Shown one piece after another: positions 41,438-49,335 of a DNA stretch of 64,000 bases; position 1 is the stretch's first letter, and each line of letters starts with the position of its first letter. The stretch covers positions 13,053-77,052 of the forward strand of contig JBIOUX010000104.1 of assembly GCA_044867425.1 (NCBI GenBank). Direction: 5' to 3'. A program made the translations under genes and the position numbers. Source of the DNA: CAWBJP01 sp044867425 (GTDB taxonomy: Bacteria > Actinomycetota > Acidimicrobiia > IMCC26256 > BP-133). Under the pieces are notes generated by a model, which worked only from the letters and a program-made list of their open reading frames with translations, was not told the DNA's origin and searched no databases.

Positions 41438-44400
41438 GTGGGAGTGGAGGTAGGGCAGCCGGGCGCGGCTCCGGAGCGGGCGGAGGGTCGACCGGCCAAG
41501 CTGCGCATCCGCGTCCTCGGTGGTCTCGATGTCGACGGGGTCGCCGAGCGGGATCTCGGGAGTCGCAAGGCCCGGACACTGGTGAAGCTGCTGGCCCTGG
41601 CCCGCGGGGTGCCGGTCGCCACCGACCGGATCGCCAACGTGCTCTGGGGGGAGAGGCTGCCGGCTCAACCGGCCGATCAGGTGGGGGTCCTCGTGTCGCG
41701 CCTGCGGGGCGTGCTCGGGCCCGAGCGGATCCCCCGCTCGGGCGCGGGGTACGCCCTGGTGGCCGACTGGCTGGACACCGATGAGCTCGGGATGCGGGCG
41801 GAGGAGTCGGCCGCCCGCCTCGCGGCCGGCCAGTTCGCCGCCGCCCGGGCGGCCGCCGAAGCGGCCCTGACGTTGGCCCGGGGGCCGCTGCTCCCCGACG
41901 AGGACGGGGAGTGGGTGCAAGCCGACAGGGCAGCCGTGGCTCGGGCCGTGGCGGGCGTCCGCCGGACGCTGGCGGAGGCGGCCGCGGCCCTCGGAGACCA
42001 CGGGACGGCGGCGGCGGCCGCCGAGGCCACCCTCGACCACGATCCCTACGACGAGGCGGCTCTCGGCCTCCTCATGCGGGCCCACGTGGCCGCCGGGCGG
42101 CCGGCTTCGGCGCTCGCCGCCTACGCCCGGCTCCGGGAACGGCTCGCCGAGGACCTCGGTGTCTCCCCCACCCCGGCCACCGAGGCGCTGCACACCTCGA
42201 TCCTGCGGGGGGAGGAAGTTGTTCCCCGCCGCCCCGCCCGGCCGGCCACGGTCGCGCCGGAGCTGGTTGGGCGGAAGCCCGAGATGAGCAGGCTCGAGGA
42301 CCTGCTGGCCCGGGCGGCATCCGGAGCCGCGGTGAGCGTCGTGGTCGAAGGTGAGGCCGGCATCGGCAAATCGGCCCTGGTCGGTGCTTTCGCCGCCCGG
42401 GCCGCGGCCGGCGGGTCCGTCGTTCTCACCGGTCGCTGCGACGAGCTCGGGCGGGAGCTGCCCCTCCAGCCCGTCCTCGACGCCCTCGACGCCTATTTGG
42501 CTCCCCTCGGCGACGCCGCCGCAGGTGTGCTCGGCGATGAGACCACGGTGCTACGGCCCTTGCTGGCCGGTCACCTCCCGGGCGTGGCCGGCCCCACCCT
42601 GATGGGCGACGCCACCTCCGGGCAGGCCACGCTGTTCGCCGCCCTGCGCAGCGTCCTCAACCGCCTGGCGGAAGGCGGGCCCGGTCCGGTGGTCCTCGCC
42701 GTGGAGGATGTGCACCTGGCGTCCGCCACCACACTGGAATGGCTGGCCGCCGCCGCCCGCCGGGGGCGCCGCCTACTGGTGATCGCCACCCGCCGGCCCG
42801 AGGGACCGACGTTGCCCGACGCCGAGGTCGTCACCCTGGGGCCGCTGGATCTCGACGCCGCCGCCACCCTCGTCGGCCCCGACCGGGCGCCCGCCCTCCA
42901 TGCCCGCAGCGGCGGCCATCCGCTGTTCCTCGTCGAGCTGGCCCACGCCGCCGCCGGCGAGCTGCCCCACAGCATCCGCCAGGCGGTGGCCGAACGGGCC
43001 GACCGGCTGGGGCCGGCGGGGGCGACCCTGCGGGCGGCGGCCGCCCTCGGGCCCGAACTGGACCTCGACCTGCTCGGCTCCGTGCTCGGCCTGGCCCTGG
43101 GGGACCTGCTGTCCCAGCTCGAGACCGGTCTCACCGCCCGGCTGCTGGCCGAGCGCGGCGGGTCTCTGGCCTTCTCCCACGAGCTGGTGCGCGAAGCCCT
43201 GGCCGGAGCCACCACCGCACCGCGCCGGGCCTGGCTGCACCGGGAGGCCGCCGCCGTGCTCGCCGCCCGTCCCCGTTCCGACCCCCTGGCCGTCGCCTGG
43301 CACGCCCGCCAGGGGGGCGACGCGCCGGCGGCGGCCGCCGCTCTCGGGGCCGGCGCCCGGATCGCCGGAGCACGCTTCGAGCTGGGCGAGGCCGAGCGCC
43401 TCCTCGACGACGGCATCCGGCTCGAGGACACCATCCCCCTCCGCCTGGCCCGGGCCCGGGTGCGTCTCGCCCGCTTCGATCTGGTGGGCGCCCGGGCCGA
43501 CGCCGAGGCCGCCCTGGCCGCCGGCGCCGGGGTGGAGGCCCTGGAGGTGGCGGGGTGGGTCGCCTACTACGGGCGGGACCACGACGCCGCCCGCCGCTAT
43601 GCCGACGAGGGTGTGGCCCGAGCTGACGACCCGGCTCTGCGCGCCAGCTGCCTGGCCCTCGCCGGTCGCCACCGGCACTCCCGAGGAGAGCTGGCCGACG
43701 CCGAGTCGTGTCTGGTGGAGGCCACCGCCGCCCCCACGCCGGTGCGGGCCGTGGCCCAGATCTGGCTGGGGGCGCTGCGCGCCCACCAGGGCCGGCCCGA
43801 CGAAGCCGCCGACCTGGTGGGACGGGGACTCGTCGACCCCGGCGCCATCGGCCATCCCTTCGCCCCGTTGCACGCGCTGTTCGTCCGCTGCCACGCCGCC
43901 GGGATCGCCGGACGCCTCGACCTGGCCTTCCGCTCGGCGTCCGACCTCGCCGCCGAGGTGGCCCGCCAGGGCCAGCAAGCGGCCCGTTTCCGGCCCGTCC
44001 TCCAGAACCTGCGGGCCTGGCTGCTGCGGGCCACCGGCCAGTGGCCGGCCGCCGACGACGCCAGCGCCGAGGCCCTTGAGCTGGGGGCGGCGGTCGGCTT
44101 CGGCGAGCCGGGAGCGCACGCCGTCCTCGACCTGGCCGACGGTCGCCTGCGAGCAGGCGATGACGACGGCACCGCCCGGTGGCTCGCTCAGGCGAGCGAC
44201 ATGACCGCCGACGACGGGGCCACGATGGCGTGGCACCAGCGCCAGCGCCTCGCCTGGCTGCGCGGCCGGTTGGCCCTGGCCACCGGCGATCCGGCCGCCG
44301 CCGCCGCCGAGGCCGCGGCGTTGGTGGCCGACGCCCGCACCCGAGGCACCCGGCGCTACCAGCTGCTGGGCCGGGCGCTGGCCGCCCTGGCCGGCGACGG

Positions 44401-44638
44401 GACCGACCACGAGGCGATCGAGGCGCTGCTGGGCGAGCTGGACCGGGTGGCGGCTCCCGAGGCCTGGTGGGTGACGGCCGAGCTGGCCGCCGCCCAGGAT
44501 ATCGACCGGTGGCGCTCGGCGGCGGAACGCCGGGCGGCGGTCCTGGTGGCGGCGGCGACGGGGATTCCCGGGGTCGACGCCGACACCGTCGGCCGGGCCT
44601 TGCGGGCCGAGCTCGACCGGGCCGTCCGCCCTCGCTGA
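41438..44638 (+). CDS. BTAD regulator with AAA-type ATPase and TPR region
   Basis: A 1066-residue regulator. The N-terminal winged helix (KLRIRVLGGLDVDG ... DRIANVLWGERLP) and BTAD domain (to about residue 250) precede an AAA_16-type ATPase (Walker A EGEAGIGKSALV, Walker B VVLAVEDVHLA). About 500 residues of Ala-rich TPR-like helices follow. There is no LuxR HTH at the C-terminus, so the N-terminal wing is the only DNA-binding part. The start is GTG with GGAGG five bases upstream. The 272-base divergent gap to the GGDEF/EAL gene has an AT-rich patch (41265-41300) that probably holds promoters. Confidence 0.85.
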   Translation: MGVEVGQPGAAPERAEGRPAKLRIRVLGGLDVDGVAERDLGSRKARTLVKLLALARGVPVATDRIANVLWGERLPAQPADQVGVLVSRLRGVLGPERIPRSGAGYALVADWLDTDELGMRAEESAARLAAGQFAAARAAAEAALTLARGPLLPDEDGEWVQADRAAVARAVAGVRRTLAEAAAALGDHGTAAAAAEATLDHDPYDEAALGLLMRAHVAAGRPASALAAYARLRERLAEDLGVSPTPATEALHTSILRGEEVVPRRPARPATVAPELVGRKPEMSRLEDLLARAASGAAVSVVVEGEAGIGKSALVGAFAARAAAGGSVVLTGRCDELGRELPLQPVLDALDAYLAPLGDAAAGVLGDETTVLRPLLAGHLPGVAGPTLMGDATSGQATLFAALRSVLNRLAEGGPGPVVLAVEDVHLASATTLEWLAAAARRGRRLLVIATRRPEGPTLPDAEVVTLGPLDLDAAATLVGPDRAPALHARSGGHPLFLVELAHAAAGELPHSIRQAVAERADRLGPAGATLRAAAALGPELDLDLLGSVLGLALGDLLSQLETGLTARLLAERGGSLAFSHELVREALAGATTAPRRAWLHREAAAVLAARPRSDPLAVAWHARQGGDAPAAAAALGAGARIAGARFELGEAERLLDDGIRLEDTIPLRLARARVRLARFDLVGARADAEAALAAGAGVEALEVAGWVAYYGRDHDAARRYADEGVARADDPALRASCLALAGRHRHSRGELADAESCLVEATAAPTPVRAVAQIWLGALRAHQGRPDEAADLVGRGLVDPGAIGHPFAPLHALFVRCHAAGIAGRLDLAFRSASDLAAEVARQGQQAARFRPVLQNLRAWLLRATGQWPAADDASAEALELGAAVGFGEPGAHAVLDLADGRLRAGDDDGTARWLAQASDMTADDGATMAWHQRQRLAWLRGRLALATGDPAAAAAEAAALVADARTRGTRRYQLLGRALAALAGDGTDHEAIEALLGELDRVAAPEAWWVTAELAAAQDIDRWRSAAERRAAVLVAAATGIPGVDADTVGRALRAELDRAVRPR

Positions 44639-44651
44639 GGGCCCCACCCCG

Positions 44652-45038
44652 TCAGCCCGCCGGCACCGCCGCTCCCATCTCCGCCAGCAGGGCGGCGCTC
44701 CAGCGCCCGCCGCACCAGACGCGGTCGCGGGCGATGGTGCCGTCGGGGGCCAGGGACAGCAGGTGGCAGTGGTGGGCGGCGTAGGGGACGCCGTCCTCTT
44801 CCCACACCAGGAAGTAGCTCACCGCCTCGCCTCCCGCCGTGGGCCGGCGGTCGAGCTCCTCGAAGCGGGCGGGGTGGCGGAACCAGCCGTCGTACACGGC
44901 GACGATGGCCGCCGCCCCCGACGCCCCGAAGCGCCAGTTGGGAACGGTGGCGTCGAGCGTGGCGCCCTCGGCGTAGCAGGCGGGAGGGATCCCGGTGCCG
45001 GCCTCGACGGCGTGGAGGAACGTATCGATCGCAGCCAT
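44652..45038 (-). CDS. NTF2-like (SnoaL-type) protein
   Basis: A 128-residue cone-shaped NTF2-like fold: TFLHAVEAGTGIPPACYAEGATLDATVPNWRF (helix then strand with the YAEGATLDATVP element), AIVAVYDGWFRHP, and a final strand YAAHHCHLLSLAPDG. Such proteins are small-molecule isomerases, hydrolases or binding proteins. It is convergent with the BTAD regulator, 14 bases apart. The substrate is unknown. Confidence 0.7.
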   Translation of the reverse strand: MAAIDTFLHAVEAGTGIPPACYAEGATLDATVPNWRFGASGAAAIVAVYDGWFRHPARFEELDRRPTAGGEAVSYFLVWEEDGVPYAAHHCHLLSLAPDGTIARDRVWCGGRWSAALLAEMGAAVPAG

Positions 45039-45148
45039 GCCGGGAGCGTCGCGCCGGGGCCCTGCAGCAACCCTGCAACGGCGGTGCAGGCTCCGTGCAG
45101 GGCACGGAGCGGATGGTGGGCGACACCACCGATCACAGGAGGAGCACG

Positions 45149-45425
45149 ATGACCACCACGACCGTCGACCCGTCCGCCATCGAGGCTTTCGTCCACCGCT
45201 TCGCCGCCGACCGGGCCGCCGTCGCCCATGCCGCCACCGTCGTCATCGGCGTCCACGCTGGTGTGCACTCCCGCATCCCGGGCCGAGGGCGGACCGACGG
45301 CGGCGTGCCTGGGTGCCCAGGCCGGAGAGGCCCGCCTGGCCGAGGTGTGCCGGAACGCCGGCTTCACCCGCTTCCGCCGGGCCACGGAGACCCCGTTCAA
45401 CATCGTCCTCGAAGCCCGGCCGTGA
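45149..45425 (+). pseudogene. Methyltransferase remnant with large internal deletion
   Basis: An intact start (AGGAGG then ATG 45149) gives TTTTVDPSAIEAFVHRFAAD and AAVAHAATVVIG, the N-terminus of a winged-helix-linked SAM methyltransferase. The reading then jumps frame near 45240 to SSASTLVCTP and ends LGAQAGEARLAEVCRNAGF plus TRFRRATETPFNIVLEARP, the C-terminus of the same family. Roughly 250-270 central residues, including the SAM site, are missing. The clean start and stop suggest a recent deletion. Confidence 0.7.
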
Positions 45426-45506
45426 GCACCTGACGTTGCTCGGGGCAGGCGAGGGCGCAGCCGACGCCGAAGGCCGGTTCCGCGGAGCCGGCCTTCGCTG
45501 ATTCGA

Positions 45507-45556
45507 TGGTGGCGGGGGCGGGAGTTGAACCCGCGACCTTCGGGTTCTGAGCCCCA
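45507..45556 (-). pseudogene. tRNA 3'-half remnant
   Basis: Read on the minus strand, 45534-45518 form a perfect T arm (stem GCGGG/CCCGC, loop TTCAACT). CCCCGCC (45517-45511) is an acceptor 3' strand, followed by discriminator A and CCA (45509-45507). Upstream are a 5-base variable loop and an anticodon arm with loop CTCAGAA and one stem mismatch. The expected D arm and the 5' acceptor strand (GGCGGGG) are absent further upstream. It therefore looks like a broken tRNA or an attachment-site relic. A related 3'-end fragment lies at 63696. Confidence 0.6.
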
Positions 45557-45778
45557 AGTTCCTCGTGTGCTCTTGACCGCCGTCGTTCACGCGGCTGGTG
45601 GCGGGGTCCACGCGGGCGTTCTGCGAAGAGCATCTTGCCCCTCGCGGCGTGGTCACATCACGCCCCGATGCGCCCAAAAGGGATAAAGGGTTTACCGGAA
45701 GGGAGGTCCGGGTCGTTCCCGGGGTAACTGTCTGGCAACGCCGCTTCCCGGCCCGAGGCCGAAGGAACAAGGAGTCGG
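45557..45778. other. Leader of the pilus cluster
   Basis: No gene is supported here. The stretch AAAAGGGATAAAGGGTTTACC (45675-45695) is AT-richer than its surroundings and may hold the promoter of the pilus genes. A GC-rich region follows (GGGAGGTCCGGGTCGTTCCCGG), in which CCGGG/CCCGG can pair. AAGGAG before the ATG at 45779 is a clear ribosome-binding site. I do not recognise a known c-di-GMP riboswitch. Confidence 0.4.
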
Positions 45779-47476
45779 ATGGCAACTCGGCGGGCAAGGA
45801 GCCAGACCGAACAAGACGGTTTCACGATCGTCGAGTCGATGGTCGCCCTGGGGCTCGTCTTCGGCGTGCTGATCAGTCTGCTCTCCGCCCTCGGCACCGG
45901 CGTGCGGGGGGTGGTGACCGGCCGGCAGCGCAGCGTCGCGACCTCCATCGCCAACGAGGTGATGGAGACCGCCAGGAGCCGGTCCTACTCCGAAGTCGGC
46001 CACGACCTCGACTCCGATCCCACCCTGGCGTCCGACCCCGCCATTCAGGGATCGGTTCCCAACCTTGTGTTCACCGGCCTCAGCCCGATACCAGGCGAGC
46101 CGCTGGCCGGCTCCATCGTCGACGCCGGGGCCGCCGCCGGGAGCACCACCAACCCGCTGTTCCCGTTCAGTCCCCACCGCTGGCAGACGGTCCGGGAGGG
46201 CACCACCTACACGGCCTCCGTCTATGTCACCCGGGTCACTCCCTCCTCGGGTGATCCCTATCGGCGGCTCACGGTGTCGGTCATCTGGCAGCGGAGCCCG
46301 GACGCCACCTCGGCCACGCTCGGCGAGGTCCGGCTGTCGTCCTATCTCTTCAACGCCATCCAGCCTCCCGATCCGCTCTTCGCCGGTCTGGCCGAGGCTG
46401 ACGCCGGAACCGTCACCGTCACCGGCACGCTCGCCGGGATCGACCTGTCCGATGCGCGCCTGTGGTTCCCCTTCGCCCATGGGGAGGTCGACTCCCGATT
46501 CATCCGCCGGGTCACGGGCTTCGCCGGCACCGCCCGCGCGCTCATGAACCTGCATTCGGGCTCGGTATCGGGCTGCACGGCGAGCAACGGCGGGCTGACC
46601 GGGGAGTGCACGGGGACGAAGGCGGAGACCGGCTCCGACAACGATGCGGCTACCGCTCCCGCCGACCACGACAGCGCCGGGCCGGCCAGCGACCCCGGGG
46701 GCGCTCTGGGCGCCGGGGGAAAGCTGACCTTCGCCCTGGGCGCCGGGAGCGCCCGTTCCCTCAGCACGGCCCGCTCGTGCTGGTCCTGTTATGGCACCGG
46801 GATCGACGACGACGACCGGCTTCCCTACCAGTGGGGGCAGGCCACCGGCCCGGACAGCCTCTCTCTGGGGTTCACGGCCGGGCCGGTGGCGGGATCGTTG
46901 CTCACCTCGGCGACGGCGTGCTCGACCTGCTCCACCGTCACCCTCGACCGGGACGACGTGAGCGGCGCCACCCGCCTGCTCAGCACCGCCGCCGTCGCCC
47001 ACCCCTCCATCGACCTCGCCCCCCTCGACGGCGGGCCAGCCGGGTACGCCGGGATGGTCCGGGTCGGCGCCACCAGCGTCGGCACCACGGCCACCTCCGG
47101 GCCCGGCGCGCTGGCGCCGTCGTTCACCGCCAGCCCGGTCGGCGTGCAGATCTACGACACGACCATGCCGACCCCGGGATACCGGGCGCTGCTGATCACA
47201 CCGGGCACGCCGTCAGAGGCGACCGGCCACGCCGAGATGCTGGTGAGCGGGGCCCAGGTGGTCATGGACACCACCGTCCGCTCAGGGCCGGCGGTGACCC
47301 TGTCGACGGTCGGCGGCGGGGCGCTCACCGAGGCCCAGGCCAGCCTGAGCAACTGGCTCTCGGTCGATGTCCACCTCGTCGTCACCGACCCCACCGGCAC
47401 GCTCGCCGACCTCACGGTCTCGCTCGACTACGGCCGGGTGACCACCCGGGCCACCTACCAGCCGGCACCGGCATGA
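45779..47476 (+). CDS. Type IV minor pilin, PilV-like, large
   Basis: A 565-residue prepilin. A 14-residue basic leader ending in Gly precedes FTIVESMVALGLVFGVLISLL, the N-methylation and cleavage signature with Glu at +5. The rest is a large secreted-face domain of beta-rich, Ser/Thr/Gly-rich sequence with several cysteines (CTASNGGLTGEC, CWSCYG, CSTCS), unusual for cytoplasmic proteins in this window and probably disulfide-bonded. At three times normal minor-pilin length it may act as a tip adhesin. It starts the pilus operon. Confidence 0.8.
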   Translation: MATRRARSQTEQDGFTIVESMVALGLVFGVLISLLSALGTGVRGVVTGRQRSVATSIANEVMETARSRSYSEVGHDLDSDPTLASDPAIQGSVPNLVFTGLSPIPGEPLAGSIVDAGAAAGSTTNPLFPFSPHRWQTVREGTTYTASVYVTRVTPSSGDPYRRLTVSVIWQRSPDATSATLGEVRLSSYLFNAIQPPDPLFAGLAEADAGTVTVTGTLAGIDLSDARLWFPFAHGEVDSRFIRRVTGFAGTARALMNLHSGSVSGCTASNGGLTGECTGTKAETGSDNDAATAPADHDSAGPASDPGGALGAGGKLTFALGAGSARSLSTARSCWSCYGTGIDDDDRLPYQWGQATGPDSLSLGFTAGPVAGSLLTSATACSTCSTVTLDRDDVSGATRLLSTAAVAHPSIDLAPLDGGPAGYAGMVRVGATSVGTTATSGPGALAPSFTASPVGVQIYDTTMPTPGYRALLITPGTPSEATGHAEMLVSGAQVVMDTTVRSGPAVTLSTVGGGALTEAQASLSNWLSVDVHLVVTDPTGTLADLTVSLDYGRVTTRATYQPAPA

Positions 47477-48003
47477 CGGGCGGCCGACAGCAAAGGGGCG
47501 AGGCCGGAATGTCACTGGTCGAGATCCTGGTGGCCATGGCCCTCATGGCGGCCATCGTGCCGGTCTTCGCTCCGCTGCTCGTGTCGGCCACGAGGAACGC
47601 CCAGTCGCTGAGCGCCCAGTCGCAGGCCCTCGACGAGCTGCGGGCGGCGGTGGCCACCATCGGGCGGGAGCTGCGCTCAGCCGAATGCATCCCGGAGCCA
47701 GCTCCCAACGGGCCGGCCGGGCCGACGCTGCGCTTCCTGACCAACGCCTTCCTGACCGACGCCAGCACCACCGCCTACGAGGTCACCTATTCGGTGGCCG
47801 GCGACGAGCTCCGGCGCCAGGTCACCGGAGGCGGGACCACCATCGCGGCGAGCGGCCTGGTCGACGCCTCCAACACCTTCCAGCAGGTGGTCACCCCCCG
47901 ACGCAGTGTGAAGGTCGCCCTCCGGATCCAAGCCGGGCCCGAGGAGCCGGTGCGGGATGTCACCACCACGATCGCCGGGAGGAACGCATGGCGGGACTGC
48001 TGA
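47473..48003 (+). CDS. Type IV minor pilin, PilW-like
   Basis: A 176-residue prepilin: leader MTGGRQQRGEAG, then MSLVEILVAMALMAAIVPVFAPLL with Met at +1 and Glu at +5. The C-terminal domain is short, with one cysteine near its middle (SAECIPEP). The ATG overlaps the previous stop and the 3' end overlaps the next gene by 16 bases. It probably primes pilus assembly with its neighbours. Confidence 0.8.
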   Translation: MTGGRQQRGEAGMSLVEILVAMALMAAIVPVFAPLLVSATRNAQSLSAQSQALDELRAAVATIGRELRSAECIPEPAPNGPAGPTLRFLTNAFLTDASTTAYEVTYSVAGDELRRQVTGGGTTIAASGLVDASNTFQQVVTPRRSVKVALRIQAGPEEPVRDVTTTIAGRNAWRDC

Positions 48004-49319
48004 AGCCCATCCCGCCGTGGCTGGCCGAGGAACGGGGCGTCAGCCTGATCACCGCCCTCGTCATCACCCTGGCGGTGTTCGCCCTCGGAGGGGTGTGGAC
48101 CGGGCTCGCCACCCACCAGGTCGGCCAGTCGGCCCGCGAGCGGCTGCGGGACCAGGCCCGCAACACCGCCGAGGCGGGTCTCAACGTGGCCATGAGCGGG
48201 CTCTCGGCCGACGCGGGCTACACGGGCTCGGCACTGACCGCCCTTCCCGGGGGAACAGGCGAATACGAGGTGACGGTGACCCCGCTCTCCTCGGACCCCA
48301 ACGACAACCGGCGTTACATCCTCTCCACCGGATACGCACCGGCCAAGACGGCCCCCCGGCGGGTGACCCGGCGCCTGGAGCAGCAGATCGACCTGATCCC
48401 CACCAGCGGTTTCCGCTACGCCCTGCTCACCTCCCCGGGCGGGATCGCCGGGGCCAACCGTATGACGGTCAATGGCGACGTCTACTCCGACGGCGATCTG
48501 ACCCTGGCCAACAACGCCGCCATCTCCGGCAGTGTCACCTCGCTGGGAAGCGTCACCACTTCGAACAACTCCACCATCGCCGGGGACATCCGGGCGGCGG
48601 GCAACGTGACGGTCAACAACGCCAGCACGACCGTGCTCGGCGATGTCTACTCGGGCGGGAATGTCTCCCTCACCGGCCGGGTCCGGGGCAACGTCCAGGC
48701 CGCCGGCACCATCACCGGCGGCACGGTGGACGGCAGCCGGGCCCAGTTCTCTCCTCCGCGCCCGCCCCAGCCCCAGCCCCTGCCCACCTTCACCTGGAAC
48801 CCGGCCAACTACCCCTCCTCCCACGAGTGGAGCTCCCCGGGCGCCTTCCAGAGCCACTGGTCGGCCAACCAGGCGGCGTTCGGCGGCCACCACCGCATCC
48901 TCTGCCCGGCCCCCTGCACGGGCAGCGTCAACCTCGACGCCAAGTGGACCATGACCGGCGACGTGACCATCGCCTCGGACGCCCCGGTGACCCTGTCCCG
49001 GGAGGTGGCCAACGGCACCGCCGGAGCCCTCACGCTCACGGTCGTCTCCTTCTCCAGCGCCTCGCCGGCCATCCTCATGTCGAACAACATCAGCCTGCCC
49101 GACAGCATCCGGATCGCCCTTTTCGCCCCCAACGGGGCGGTCAGGTTCAGCAACCTGAAGAACTTCTCGGGCGCCGTCTACGCATCTTCGATGGTCCTCG
49201 ACCAGCAGTTCACCCTGACCTTCGTCCCGGTCACCGTCCCCGGGTTCAGCTGGGACCTGGTCTCGTCCACCCAGTTCGTCATCCAGGCCCGCACCTTCCG
49301 GGAAGTGCCGGCGCCCTAG
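47988..49319 (+). CDS. PilX-like pilus protein with polymer-type beta repeats
   Basis: A 443-residue protein. The N-terminus has a prepilin-like hydrophobic helix (ERGVSLITALVITLAVFALGGVW) without Glu at +5, as in PilX proteins. The middle (about 155-245) is a run of short beta-strand repeats with Gly-Asp-Val turns (VNGDVYSDGDLTLANNAAISG, IAGDIRAAGNVTV, VLGDVYSGGNVSL, VRGNVQAAGTI), like bactofilin or right-handed beta-helix coils. A Pro-rich linker (PPRPPQPQPLP) and a C-terminal domain follow. The ATG has GGGAGG upstream. Confidence 0.75.
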   Translation: MAGLLKPIPPWLAEERGVSLITALVITLAVFALGGVWTGLATHQVGQSARERLRDQARNTAEAGLNVAMSGLSADAGYTGSALTALPGGTGEYEVTVTPLSSDPNDNRRYILSTGYAPAKTAPRRVTRRLEQQIDLIPTSGFRYALLTSPGGIAGANRMTVNGDVYSDGDLTLANNAAISGSVTSLGSVTTSNNSTIAGDIRAAGNVTVNNASTTVLGDVYSGGNVSLTGRVRGNVQAAGTITGGTVDGSRAQFSPPRPPQPQPLPTFTWNPANYPSSHEWSSPGAFQSHWSANQAAFGGHHRILCPAPCTGSVNLDAKWTMTGDVTIASDAPVTLSREVANGTAGALTLTVVSFSSASPAILMSNNISLPDSIRIALFAPNGAVRFSNLKNFSGAVYASSMVLDQQFTLTFVPVTVPGFSWDLVSSTQFVIQARTFREVPAP

Positions 49320-49335
49320 CCAGAGAGGAATCAAC

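Noticed and set aside
45502..45556. Functional tRNA gene
   Set aside because: The T arm and acceptor 3' end are perfect, but no D arm or matching 5' acceptor strand is present upstream and the anticodon stem has a mismatch.
45557..45778. c-di-GMP riboswitch before the pilus cluster
   Set aside because: The leader lacks the conserved elements of the known c-di-GMP aptamers as far as I can align them by eye.
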